Of a stretch of DNA of 64,000 nt, positions 44,620 to 55,103 are shown piece after piece. The notes under the pieces were generated by a model. The model saw nothing but the letters and a program-made list of their open reading frames with translations, searched no databases and had not been told where the DNA came from. The position numbers were made by a program, and so were the translations under genes. This DNA is from Canna indica (lineage: Eukaryota; Streptophyta; Magnoliopsida; Zingiberales; Cannaceae): assembly GCA_034359265.1 (NCBI GenBank), contig CP136898.1, forward strand, positions 37,595,501-37,659,500. The letters are read 5' to 3'. The stretch's first letter is position 1. Every line of letters begins with the position of its first letter.

Positions 44620-46190
44620 ACAACCTATTATTTGGGTTAGATCTCATTCACAGCTAGTCTGGTCTTATAGGTCCACACCTTGCCAACTGCTCGGATCTTT
44701 TTTAAAGATCCACCTGCACCCTATAGGAGTTATCAGCCGGTCAACCAAAGTTCGTACTTGGTTTGAGTCCAGTTTGGATTTGCATAATGCCACCGCATGG
44801 TGTCAACACATTTGACCTTTAAGAGATCACGGATTGCCTGAATCTAGGTCATACCCTATGGTTAGATATCATCACTCAAGTAGTCTACGTAGTCTCCTAG
44901 AAGAGTGATGAGAAGTAATAATTACATGGACTGCTTTAACCTATGAACTTTCCACTAGTTGTTGCGATATTGTTCATGGTTGCTAAACTTCACCAAGTTC
45001 AACATTTCTTCCACTCCCACTTTCCTCGACAAATCCCTTTTCTCAGAAAGTGGTGACAAAACTCCTTTTGTTCACTTGGGAGAACTTGATACCCAAAACA
45101 CTTTTTAGGGTATGCCTCAAAATTTGCACCAGGTCAAGTTTGTCATACGCTAGGCAACCCCAAATCACGAGAGGTCTTAGACTCGATTTCATGTCATTCC
45201 ATATCTTATATGGTGTATCAGAGACAAACAAAATTATGGCCGCTATAATAGCTTATCCTCTAAAAAGATATTGGAAGCTAAGTATGGATCACATCATATC
45301 TAATAAGGTGCTTCCTTTCAAACACACCATTGGGTCAGGACCGGTCTATACAAAAACAATATTATTGCCTTCGAAATAGTTCACAAACCTAGTGGACAAT
45401 ATTATTGTTTGGGTTAGATCTCATTCACAGCTAGTCTGGTATTATAGGTCCACACCTTGCCAGCTGCTCAGATCTTTCCTAAAGATCCACATGTAGGAGT
45501 TATCCTTTTTGAGCCGGTCAACCAAAGTTCGTACTTGGTTTGAGTCCAGTTTGGATTTGCATAATGCCACCGCATGGTGTCAACACATTTGACCATTAAG
45601 AGATCGTGGATTGCCTGAATCTAGGTTATACCCTATGGTTAGATAACATCACTCAAGTAGTCTACGTAGTCTACGTAGTCTCCTAGAAGAGTGATGAGAA
45701 GTAATAATTACATGGACTGCTTTAACCTGTGAACTTTCCACTAGTTGTTGCGATTTTATTCGTGGTTGTTAAACTTCACCAAGTTCAACATTTCTTCCAC
45801 TCCCACTTTCCTCGACAAACCCCTTTTTTCAGAAAGTGGTGACAAAACTCCTTTTGTTCACTTGGGAGAACTTGATACCCAAAACACTTTTTAGGGTATG
45901 CCTCAAAATTTGCACATGGTCAAGTTTGTCATACGCTAGGCAACCCCAAATCACGAGAGGTCTTAGACTCGGTTTCTTGTCATTCCATATCTTATATGGT
46001 GTATCAGAGACAAACAAAATTATGGCTGCTACAATAGCTCATCCTCTAAATAGAGATTGGAAGCTAAGTATGGATCACATCATATCCAATAAAGTGCTTC
46101 CTTTCAAACACACCATTGGGTCAGGAGCGGTCTATACAGAAACAATATTATTGTCTTCGAGATAGTTCACAAACCTAGTGGATAAGTATT
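44620..46190 (-). repeat. 786-bp tandem duplication inside copia pol
   Basis: 44620-45400 and 45400-46190 are close copies: TGGGTTAGATCTCATTCACA, GCATGGTGTCAACACATTTG and CACTTGGGAGAACTTGATAC recur at the same 786-bp offset. Each copy encodes the same integrase C-terminal segment (TPYKIWND...PLVIWGCLAYDK) on the minus strand. Confidence 0.93.
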
Positions 46191-46890
46191 CTCTGCCTTG
46201 ATCCAATTGAAGGCTTATAATACATTTTCCAATATGTTTCTTTAACTTCACCTTCATATTCCTTAAAGGATTCAAAGGTATCGGGTTTGTGCAAAAACAG
46301 GTGGACTTACCCATGCCTAATCATATCGGCCTGCATACACCTATGTTGGGCTTGAGTTATTATCGGCCTGCATACACCTATGTTGGGCTTGAGTTATTAT
46401 CGGCCTGCATACACCTATGTTGGCCAACTCTAATCAACTCAGCGAGCCTTTCGCCAGGTTTGGTCAATAGAGACTCGATCAAAATCTCCTTGAGATACAC
46501 TTCTCAAGTTCTGAGTATGATTCATAATCACCCAAAGTCATAAAATCAAGAAGTATGTGAGGTTAATTTTATCTTTGTGCGTTCGTACAAAAAATATTTA
46601 TCATTAACTTCAAAAACCATTAAACCAATTGAAATTGGTCTAGTCGCATGTAACTCATCAAAATGGTTCATGCGGCAACTATTGCATTTTAAAGAACTTT
46701 TCACAACCTTGTTCAGATAACAAAAGAAGAGGATGTACTTTTATTAGCACTGGAACAAATCAATATCAACGGTCTTGTCGAATAGAAGACTTATACAATA
46801 GGTTCCTACAACTAAGGCTGTAACTCTTGCGCCATTGCCTACCCGAAGGTCGTAGTTGCCTTTTGTCCAGTCTTCTACTTTTTCTCTTTG
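44700..46890 (-). pseudogene. Copia integrase, with duplicated C-terminal part
   Basis: The minus strand gives QLDQGREYLSTRF near 46190-46300, the region of the second catalytic Asp of copia integrase, and PYKIWND...LRPLVIWGCLAYDK of the integrase C-terminal domain twice, at 45829-46017 and 45043-45231. Three copies of a 37-bp unit interrupt the region above 46324. Stops and frameshifts are numerous. Confidence 0.82.
46324..46434. repeat. Three copies of a 37-bp tandem repeat
   Basis: Units start TATCGGCCTGCATACACCTA at 46324, 46361 and 46398. The unit length is not a multiple of three, so it also breaks the pol frame. Confidence 0.95.
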
Positions 46891-46994
46891 CCTGCAAATA
46901 CCCGGTAGAGTTAATGATGAAGTATTCTTATAACATACGCACCTAAAGTTGCGGTTTTAAAAATCATCTTCAGTTTTAACTATGCAAAATACTC

Positions 46995-47637
46995 ATTGCA
47001 GTTACTCTTTCCAGTGGTCATATTTACCACAATGGTAGCAGGTGCCATTGGGAATAACTTTTCCTTTCTTCTTGATATTAATCAAAGGTTTCACAGTTTT
47101 GTTTTTCACTTTGTTCTTAATAGAGTGTAACTTTGCCTCAAAGGCATCTCCCACTAACGAGACTGTGTCCTTATTCTTCATAAGGTGGGACTCAGTAGTC
47201 TTCAACATATTAAGGAGCTCCGGAAGCGAGACGTCCAGCTTGTTTATGTGGAAATTATCATAAAACTGTAAAAAATGAATCCAGGAGGGATTGAAGTACT
47301 AAGTCCTGACTTTAGCCTCTTACCAATGCTTACGCCTGATTTCTCTAACCTCTCGATCAAATTGATTAGTTTGAGGACATGGATTTCAACAAGGGTCCCT
47401 GCCGTCATCTTGGCTTGGAAGAGTTGCTTTGATAGCTCAAACCTAGAAGCCCAGCTCTCTTCACCATACAACTCCTTGAGATTAGAGAGGATAGCCCTAG
47501 CGTTCATGTTTTCATGTTGTCGCTGCAACACATCAGACATAGAGACGAGCATAATGCATTGATTAGAAGTGCTATCATCTTTCCACTTCTTGTAAGTGGC
47601 CTTTACATCCTCGGTAGCCCTTTGAGAAGGGACAGCC
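46995..47637 (-). pseudogene. Copia gag fragment with zinc knuckle
   Basis: On the minus strand the Gag domain reads ATYKKWKDDS, MLVSMSDVLQRQHENM, LYGEESWASRFELSKQLF and AGTLVEIHVLKLINLIERL. A later frame has the zinc knuckle start CYHCGKYDHWKE. Frame breaks occur at about 47250 and 47000. The N-terminus is removed by the Athila-like insertion at 47637. Confidence 0.87.
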
Positions 47638-48785
47638 TAATGACATGTATATTTTCCATCTTAAGTTGCTTATTTTCATGCTAAATTTGAATTAAATACT
47701 TCCTAATATGTGATTATTCTTATGTTTAATATTTAGGCAACAAAGTATGGAAAGAAATCAAAAAGAAGCCTCCTTGCACGTTTTTGGAAGCTGAAAATTG
47801 GAAAGAAAGCCGAACGTGGTCGTCATGCCTTAGACGTGCCCACGCCTTAGTAAAGATACATGTGGTAGAATCAGAAATTGCCAATTTCAAAGATGGAAAT
47901 TTATTTCCAGCTTCCCATACAAGTTTGGACAATCCTTTTGTGTCTAAAACATTAAACCAAAATATTTGGTTGTTAGTTTATTGCCATGTAAGGTTGATTT
48001 GACTTTTATTTTCTATTCTAGTTATGTTTGGAATTCTCCTATAAGAGGAGAAAGTTGTAATGAACAGGTAGCTGCATTTTTTAGCTTTAGCCTTCTTTTT
48101 AGTTTTGCTATTTTCAGTTTAGAATTAAGTTTGAATTCAGCAGTGATTTTTGGAGAATGAAAATATTTGTGTTTGCAATGTGTGGTTAATTCACTTCTTT
48201 CTAGCTAAAGGATGATTTGACATTTCGGTTCTACGAGTTGTGAGATTCCTTTGTGCTTAACATCTTTGCTTTCTAATATTCATTTATTTCCTGCAGAAAT
48301 TATTCTACTGTCCATTTTTAATTGTTGGTCTATTACCAAATTATTAGGACAATAGTTAGTCTTTTGGTATGGCTGTTCCATGCCGAATTTAGAGACAAAT
48401 TAGTCGAGGTTGCTGTTCAGTCCATACTAATGGAATTATTAAATTAATTTGACATGTGAGATTGTTGTTCAATTCACATAGTCTATTAAATTGCTAGAAA
48501 TAAAGGAACTCATCCTTTGTGTCTATGATCAATCATACGAACCGAAATCGAGAACGTACCTTTAGCTAGACCTTCCTCTCATTGATTTCTCCTTAATTTT
48601 AATTAATGTCTTTATTTACTTCTTCTTGCATCTAATCAACCCCCCCCCCTTTTTATTCATTTCTTTTAATTTTTGGTTTTGAAAGAATTTGAAACTAATA
48701 AGTCTCTGCGGATTCGACCCTTCTTGTCACGACTACAAAATCTCAACAAGTAGGTATTTATTTTTGGTGAATTCGACACTCATCA
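47638..48785 (+). repeat. 5' LTR of Athila-like element
   Basis: About 1150 bp, from TAATGACATG (TGATGACATG in the other LTR) to GACACTCATCA. It is highly similar to 52794-53785. Confidence 0.87.
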
Positions 48786-48790
48786 AATTT

Positions 48791-48807
48791 TGTCGCCGTT
48801 GCCGGGG
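48791..48807 (+). other. Primer-binding site (tRNA-Asp type)
   Basis: TGTCGCCGTTGCCGGGG follows the 5' LTR after a short AATTT spacer. It differs by one base from the TGGCGCCGTTGCCGGGG typical of Athila elements. Confidence 0.88.
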
Positions 48808-49023
48808 TTTGGTAATAATCAATTTTAATTCTTTTGTTAACCAATTTTGAGTGTGCAGGAAGAAAATTCCAAACAGGTTAGACGTGGGCACGTCACAACA
48901 TTGATGGTCAGATCTGATCGCACAAGAGAACTCATATACTATCCTGAGATTGAGAAGACTGCTAGAAGTCTTAGAAAGGCGACCTAACAGCGAGGTAAAC
49001 ATATTTCGTCACCCTCATCTTCA

Positions 49024-49623
49024 ATGGCAGATGAGATGTGGGCATGCCTTCACTTTGAGACAGAAGTAGAACCAGAAGCAAAAATGGCTGAAAGTAATCT
49101 GACTTTACGCGAACTGGCTGCTGCATCTTTTAACCAACCATCATTATGCATCACTTACCCAGAACTAGAGGTAAACTTTGAATTAAAATCTAGACTGATA
49201 CATCTCTTACCTATTTTTCGAGGACTTGAAAATGAAGACCCTCACAAGCACTTGAAGGAATTCCACGTTGTATGCTCAACAATGAAACCACACGGGATAT
49301 CCGATGAGCAAATCAAACTGCGAGCCTTCCCTTTTTCCTTAGCAGACGCAGCCAAGGAGTGGTTGTTCTACCTTCCTCCTGGATCAATCAACGCATAGAC
49401 ATATTTGCTAAGACTGTTCTTAGACAAATTCTTTCCAGCTTCACGAGCCGCTAAAATTTGGATGGAAATTTGCGGAGTTAAACAAAAGGACACGGAGACT
49501 CTACATGAATATTGGGAAAGATTCAAACGGTTTTGTGCAAGTTGCCCTCAACATGGTATTTTTGAACAATTACTAATCCAATATTTTTTTATGAAGGTTT
49601 GCTATCCATGGAAAGAAGGATGA
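49024..49623 (+). pseudogene. Athila-like gag with in-frame stop
   Basis: The frame reads FELKSRLIHLLPIFRGLENE, DPHKHLKEFHVVCSTM, AFPFSLADAAKEWLFYLPPG, then a TAG at 49396-49398, then, in the same frame, LFLDKFFPASRAAKI and ETLHEYWERFKRFCASCPQH. This is the retrotransposon Gag domain of the Athila group, which forms the capsid. It ends at a TGA at 49621; a further tail with NxTPQATRELI-like sequence is in another frame. Inactive because of the stop. Confidence 0.88.
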
Positions 49624-50220
49624 TGGATGCAGCAAGTGGTGGGGCTATAGTGAACAAAACTCCTCAAGCCACAAGGGAATTAATCTCCATCATGGCCTCC
49701 AATTCACAATAATTCGAGCTTCGACAGGAACCTTCAAGAGGAGTAAATGAGGTAATGGTGTCCTCCCTTGAATCAAAAATTACTCATCTAACTACTATGG
49801 TTCAGAATTTGGTTGTAGGAAACACATCACAGGTCAAAGTGTATGGGATTTGTGTCGTCGTTGGTCATCTCACCGACATGTGCCCTACCCTTTAACAGGA
49901 CACACAAGAAGAAGCTAACGCCGTTGGAGGTTTCCCGGGTCCTCTGCAAAGCAAACTGATCCCTATTCAAACACCTACAATCCATGTGGGAGGAATCATC
50001 CAAACTTAAGTTATGGGACAAGGCAACAAAATTTCCAACGACAAATTTTTTAGCAATTTTAGCACAAACCACCTATTCCGCCACAACAATTCCCTTCAAG
50101 CTCAAGTACATCTCTTGAAGACATTGTTAAATCACTTGCAATTAGTACACAATAATTTCAACATGAAACAAAAGCAAACATACAAGAAACAAAGGCAAGC
50201 ATTCAGATCTTGGAGAATCA

Positions 50221-51198
50221 ATGGGTCAGTTTGCGTCATCCTTAAGCAAGCTGGAATCACAAGGCAAGCTGCCCTCACAAACTATCATCAACCCAAAATA
50301 TAATGCTAGCACAATAACTCTGAGAAGTGGGAAGGAGTTAGCAGAACCCAGTCTGCCAAGATGTGGGCACACATTAGAGACAAAAACTGAAACTGAAATT
50401 ACTGCCAACCAGAAACAAGATGAACTAGAACAGCCGAGAACATTGACGATCAAGCCCCCCTTTCCAAGAAGATTGGCGAAGTCTAAGAAGGAAAATGAAG
50501 AAAAAGTGATTCTTGAAACTTTTCGCAAGGTTGAAATAAATATCCCCTTACGTGATGAATTGTGCACCAACAAGAAAAAGCTGATTGGTAATGAAAAGGT
50601 AAGTATGGGAGAGAATTTGTCCGCTATACTTCAAATGAAATTACCTCCCGAATGCAATGATCAAGGTATGTTTGCTATTTCTTGCAAGATAGGCAATGTT
50701 GGTATAAAAAGAGCCATGTGTGGTTTAGGAGCATCTATAAATGTCATGTCATTATCTATTTATTCATCTTTAAATATTGGTCCATTGAAAAAGACAGGTG
50801 TTGTCATTCAATTAGTTGACAGGTCGGTTGTTTACCCCGAAGGGGTGTTGGAGGATGTCTTAGTTCAATTGAAAAATTTAGTATTCCCTGTAGATTTCTT
50901 TGTGCTTAATATGGAGGAAGATACTTCTTCCAACTCATCTGAAATTCTACTTGGGAGACCCTTTCTTAGCACAGCTATGACAAAAATAGATGTACATGAT
51001 GGTACGCTCACTATGGAATTTGATGGGGAAGTCATCAAATTCAATGTTTATGATGCCATGAAATTTCCTAGCGAAGAACTTTGTGTTAACAGTATTGATT
51101 TTATTGGCATTTTAGCTCACGAAATATTTGATTTGAGTGTTATGGACATGAACATCAATCTGGATAGTATTGAAATTGATTATGAAAATAATTTGTAG
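50221..51198 (+). pseudogene. Athila-like protease region
   Basis: The 325-residue frame includes YNASTITLRSGKELAEP, KPPFPRRLAKSK, FRKVEINIPL and a retropepsin-like domain (CGLGASINVMSLSIY ... EILLGRPFLSTAMTKIDV). Family members have CDLGAS; here residue 168 is Gly, so the catalytic Asp is lost. The domain would otherwise process the polyprotein. The frame ends at a TAG at 51196-51198, and only PQLELRPLPRHLKYA of the RT N-terminus follows near 51290-51335. Confidence 0.85.
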
Positions 51199-52793
51199 GT
51201 TGAAATAAAGGCGCTCAAAACCACAAAAACTAATGTTTCATGCCTAGAACCATCTATTTCTCGCACTAAGCTTCTACATTCTATTGTGCAGACACCGCAA
51301 TTGGAATTGAGGCCGCTGCCTAGGCATCTAAAATACGCAACTGGAGTTACGTGAAACATGACAGAGTAGTCTAGTCTAGGACAATAAACAAGTGCGCTTT
51401 TGGGAGGCAACCCAAGTATTAGGCATGCCCACGCCTTATTTCTTAGTCTTTACTTTTGCATAATTTCCTTTTCAATTTCTTTAGATCTATTTTTATTTTT
51501 ATTTTACTTCTAATTTTAATTTCTTCCAATTATCATTTGGCAAATGGTGAATTCAATACCAATGGTAGAGCTTTAAGAATTCTAAAAGAAAAAAGAAACA
51601 AAATTTAAAAGGCAGACTTAAATATTAGGCATGACCACGACTAAAACCCAAGGCAGTAGCAAGCGGCCTCCACCCCTCCTCCAATGTTCAGGGAAGTTCT
51701 CGTTTTCCCAATCTGCTCTTATTTTGCTTTAAATTTATTTTGAACCACATTAGGGACGATGTGGATTTTAAGTGTGGGGATATTTGGGGTTTATTTTGCA
51801 TGATACCTATTTTTGCTCAAATATGACTTCTATGGAAAAAACTTTTATGTAGCTAGCTGAAATTTTCATTAGGTGGTTACTGTGTTGCACACTTTTGATA
51901 AGTCTTTTTGAAATCTTATCCTAGAACAAGATTTTTTAACTCATACATTTCAATTGCTATCTTGAAAGATTCATTTACATCCTTGAACACCCTAATTCAT
52001 TGTGTCTTGATGCATTAACTGAATTACAATAGGGAGCTGACATGAACAAGGCATTTCTCATCTCTCCACACGATGAATGACCATCTCTTGATGAACTCTC
52101 AAAGTTTCAAGATGCAATAGACTTTAAAACAACCATGTATGCTTAGTTTTATCTTGCACAGTAGGAACTTTAGCTTGTTATGCCTTAAGTTTGAATTCAA
52201 AAAAAAAGGAAGAAAAAAATAGCACCATTACTCCGCTGATCACCAAAGATCATGAGTAGAGCTAGTAGCCACCTTGAATTGTGATCAACTATGTAACCGG
52301 GTACATGCATCACCAATGTATGTCCTCGCGTCAAAAGGTTGTATGACATTCTAGGTAAGGAACTTAGATTCAAATAAGCCAACTGAGTAACTGGGTGCAT
52401 GCATCACCAATGTATGTTCTCGCGTCAAAAGGTTGAGCAAACGATCTAGGAAAATCAAAAGGTGCTCAGTCAATAAGTTAAATCTCATAGTTTTTGACTT
52501 TTGGCATTGCTTGGTAGATGTTTCTTATGTGCGATGATTCTTTTTAAAATTTGCATGTGTGCTTAAAATTTTTAGCCTTTGTATCTTATACCCTGAATGT
52601 GCATCTAGGTAGTTATGAATCTATGTGGAGTAATGAGATTTCATTGTGAAAAGTTAACTTACTATTGTCTTTTAGTTTGGGTTATTGAGACTTTATGATG
52701 CGGGTTGTGATAAAGTAAGATGAATTTTAAAGAGAGTGATTGTTCGGTTTGAGCTGTGCTTGAGGCCCTGCACCGTTTAAGTGTGGGGATATT
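51199..52793 (+). other. Untranslated 3' part of Athila-like element
   Basis: After the RT stub near 51290-51340 no coding sequence is found. Two copies of GCATGCATCACCAATGTATG lie at about 52300 and 52395. GTGTGGGGATATTTGGGG at 51773 and AAGTGTGGGGATATT at 52779 are the doubled polypurine signatures seen in this family. Confidence 0.75.
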
Positions 52794-53785
52794 TGATGAC
52801 ATGTATATTTTCCATCTTAAGTTGCTTATTTTCATGCTAAATTCAAATTAAATACTTCATAATATGTGATTATTGTTATGTTTAATATTTAGACAACAAA
52901 GTAGGGAAAGAAATGAAAAAGATGCCTCCTTGCACGTTTTTGGAAGCTGGAAATTGGAAAGAAAGCTGGACCTGGCCGCCATGCCTTAGACGTGCCCACG
53001 CCTTAGTGAAGATACATGTGGCAGAATCAGAAATTGCCAATTTCAGATATGTAAATTTATTTCCATCTTCCCATACGAATTTGGACTATCATTTTGTGTC
53101 TAAAATATTAAACCAAGATATTTGGTTGTTAGTTTATTGCCATGAAAGGTTGATTTGATTTTTATTTTCTATTCTAGCTAGGTTTGGAATTCTCCTATAA
53201 GAGGAGAAAGTTGAAATGAACAAGTGGCTACAGTTTTTTAGCTTTAGCCTTCTTTTTAGTTTTGCTCTTTTTAGTTTAGAATTAAGTTTGAATTCAGCAG
53301 TTATTTTTAGAGAATGAAAATATTTGTGTTTGCAATGTGTGGCTAATTCACTTCTTTCTAGCTAAAGGACGATTCGACATTTCGGTTCTACGAGTTGTGA
53401 GATTCCTCTGTGCTTAACATCTTTGCTTTCTAGTATTCATTTATTTCCTGCAGAAATTATTCTATTATCCCTTTTTAATTATTGGTTTTTTACCAGATTA
53501 TTAGGACAATAGTTAGTCTTCCGGTATGACTGTTCCATGCCGAATTTAGAGACAAATTAGTTGAGGTTGCTATTCAATTTGTACTAATGGAATTCTTGAA
53601 TTAATTTGACATGTGAGATTGCTATTCAATTTACATAGTCGATTAAATTGCTAGAAATAAAGGAACTCATCCTTTGTGTCTATGATCAATCCTACGAACC
53701 AAAATCGAGAACGTACCTTTAGCTAGACATTCCTCTTATTGATTTCTCCTTAATTTCAATTACTATTTTTAATTGTTGTCTTTAA
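52794..53785 (+). repeat. 3' LTR of Athila-like element, 3' truncated
   Basis: It matches the 5' LTR from TGATGACATG to CTCCTTAATTTCAATTA, then diverges near 53765-53785. The last ~190 bp of the LTR are missing and no right target duplication can be identified. Confidence 0.85.
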
Positions 53786-54225
53786 GAGAAATAATGGAAG
53801 TGACATTGCGAGAGACCAGTGTCCAATGCCCATGCGTCGAGTCACGGCCGATCTGAGCAGAAGTAGGGTCGTGGAAGATGGAGGCTATGGTTTTCTTACC
53901 TAATTACACTTCTGCACGCCAGGGTGGCCGGCGCCCGATGCTCACAGACTTCGCCATCTTACTATATAAGGAGCCGATATAGTATATAGATCCTCAAGGA
54001 ATTAGACGGCATGGGTGAAAGAGTGAGGAGCACGATCATAGCGCGAAGTCTTCTTTCCACTGCGAGACTTGAAGTCTCCTCCCTATTACACCGGAGTTCG
54101 ATTGTACAATAGCTTAATTAGTAACATGCCTGCATGCCACTCCAAGTCTGCAGGAAGTCTAGAATACTAAAAATTTGCTTGAATATAACTGAAATGAACA
54201 TTTAGCGTTTGTCATTTTGATGCAG
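53786..54225. other. Sequence upstream of captured exon
   Basis: No gene recognised. It has a GC-richer block (GCCGGCGCCCG), a TATATAAGGAG box near 53963, and, just before the exon, a pyrimidine-rich tract ending TTTGATGCAG that fits a plant intron acceptor. The last part is thus probably captured intron. Confidence 0.45.
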
Positions 54226-54302
54226 AGGCTGTACCAAAGAAAATACTTGATCTTATGAATGTTGAGAGGCTTACAAGGGAGAACATTGCAAGCCATCTAC
54301 AG
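54226..54302 (+). pseudogene. Captured exon of a type-B response regulator (ARR-B) gene
   Basis: The 77-nt exon reads [20 protein letters not shown] followed by ASHLQ. This is the C-terminal half of the GARP (Myb-like) DNA-binding domain of type-B ARR cytokinin-response transcription factors; the KKILDLMN version is closer to the ARR10/ARR12 group than to LUX-type GARP proteins (KTIMQLMN). It begins after an AG acceptor with phase-2 codon start, as in ARR-B genes, and ends CATCTACAG with GC instead of GT at the donor. No other ARR exon is found nearby: the next exon (KYRLYLKR) is absent. It therefore looks like a genomic fragment carried by the CACTA-ended insertion. It can make no protein alone. 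Confidence 0.82.
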
Positions 54303-54830
54303 GCATGTTCTTCTCATTAAGTCATATAAATTTCATCAATTTATGACTGCTAAATTTTTTCCTATAATAGGTTATATTCCTCAATTGTTCCAACAGCATT
54401 TTTCTTCATAAAAATTTTATACAACCAGAATTTATAAAGAAAGAGAGAGGAAGATGAAGAGCATAGGTACATTTACAAACATTCGTCTTTGTCAAAGAGG
54501 CTTCAGGGTTTGGAGGTGCTCTATGTTATCTTTTCGTTTTTACATTTTTCATTTTCGTAATTGGGCTCTAGGTTAGGTTGATGATTAATTGCCTCGGTGA
54601 GGAATTAAGACACTGTATTGTTGTAAGAATTACTCAAATGTGAATTGCTCATGCCGTAAGGTACTTTATTAATTGTTGTATTAATATTGTGGTATATATG
54701 TTTCTAAATAGATCTAAATGACTATATTTCTTAATTATTTGTAGTTGGTTGTGTTAGCTTGAGTAACTTTATAATTTTATTTTTTAAAATATAGCTATAA
54801 ATAGAAAATTTCAATTTTTTGTTTTTTTTT
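54303..54830. other. Sequence after captured exon
   Basis: Probably captured intron followed by element sequence. No coding motif. It contains an AGAGAGAGGAAGATGAAGAG purine tract and is otherwise AT-rich. Confidence 0.4.
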
Positions 54831-55103
54831 AAAAATAAATTACTATCTTCTATGTCATTGCGACAGTCTAGCCGTCGCATAAGGTGCATCAACCTGACTA
54901 ATCACCATCACAAACCATTCTACGACAACGAGTTTCGATCGCTATGCAGTCAGTTTTAGTTACTACGACAGTTGCTTTCGCCGTCACAGATTTTTTGCGA
55001 TGAAGTCTTTTGCGACGGATTGTTGCAATGGATATCTGCTGTTGCTGGAAGTCTTCGGCAATGATTTTGCTATTGTTGTAGCCGTGGCGGTCTAGTAGTG
55101 TAC
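54831..55103 (-). mobile_element. CACTA subterminal region and terminus
   Basis: GCGACAG, CTACGACAAC, TTGCGACGGA and TTCGGCAATGA-type units repeat densely up to a terminal CGGTCTAGTAGTG. The style matches the subterminal repeats near 39300-39640. These bind transposase in CACTA elements. Confidence 0.78.

Larger units (their letters stand above)
41326..47637 (-). mobile_element. Angela/Tork-like Ty1/copia element, 5' end missing
   Basis: Read on the minus strand: a gag fragment, pol (integrase, RT, RNase H remnants), a polypurine tract (complement of TCTCCCACTTGC) and a 2.1-kb 3' LTR. The 5' LTR is not found; the gag is cut at 47637 by the Athila-like element and no Angela sequence resumes at 53786. 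Confidence 0.85.
47638..53785 (+). mobile_element. Athila-like Ty3/gypsy element lacking most of pol
   Basis: Two LTRs start TRATGACATGTATATTTTCC. The first is followed by a tRNA-Asp-type primer-binding site, the second is preceded by AAGTGTGGGGATATT, the Athila polypurine signature. Inside are gag, a protease region and the first residues of RT; the rest of RT, RNase H and integrase is absent. The second LTR lacks its final ~190 bp. Confidence 0.9.
40863..55103 (-). mobile_element. 14.2-kb insertion with CACTA terminus, compound
   Basis: The right end reads CGGTCTAGTAGTG, the inverse of the CACTACTAGACCG terminus of CACTA elements. The left end begins CACTG. The flanking bases are TAA (left) and TAC (right), close to a 3-bp duplication, and the LINE RT gene reads across the junction if the insertion is ignored. 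The left end matches the right for only the first four bases, so the original left terminus may have been replaced. The content is mostly other elements nested inside. Confidence 0.6.

Noticed and set aside
47784..48160. Open frames in the Athila-like 5' LTR, repeated at 52913-53158
   Set aside because: The same frame occurs in both LTRs because they are copies. No domain, and expected position of untranslated sequence.
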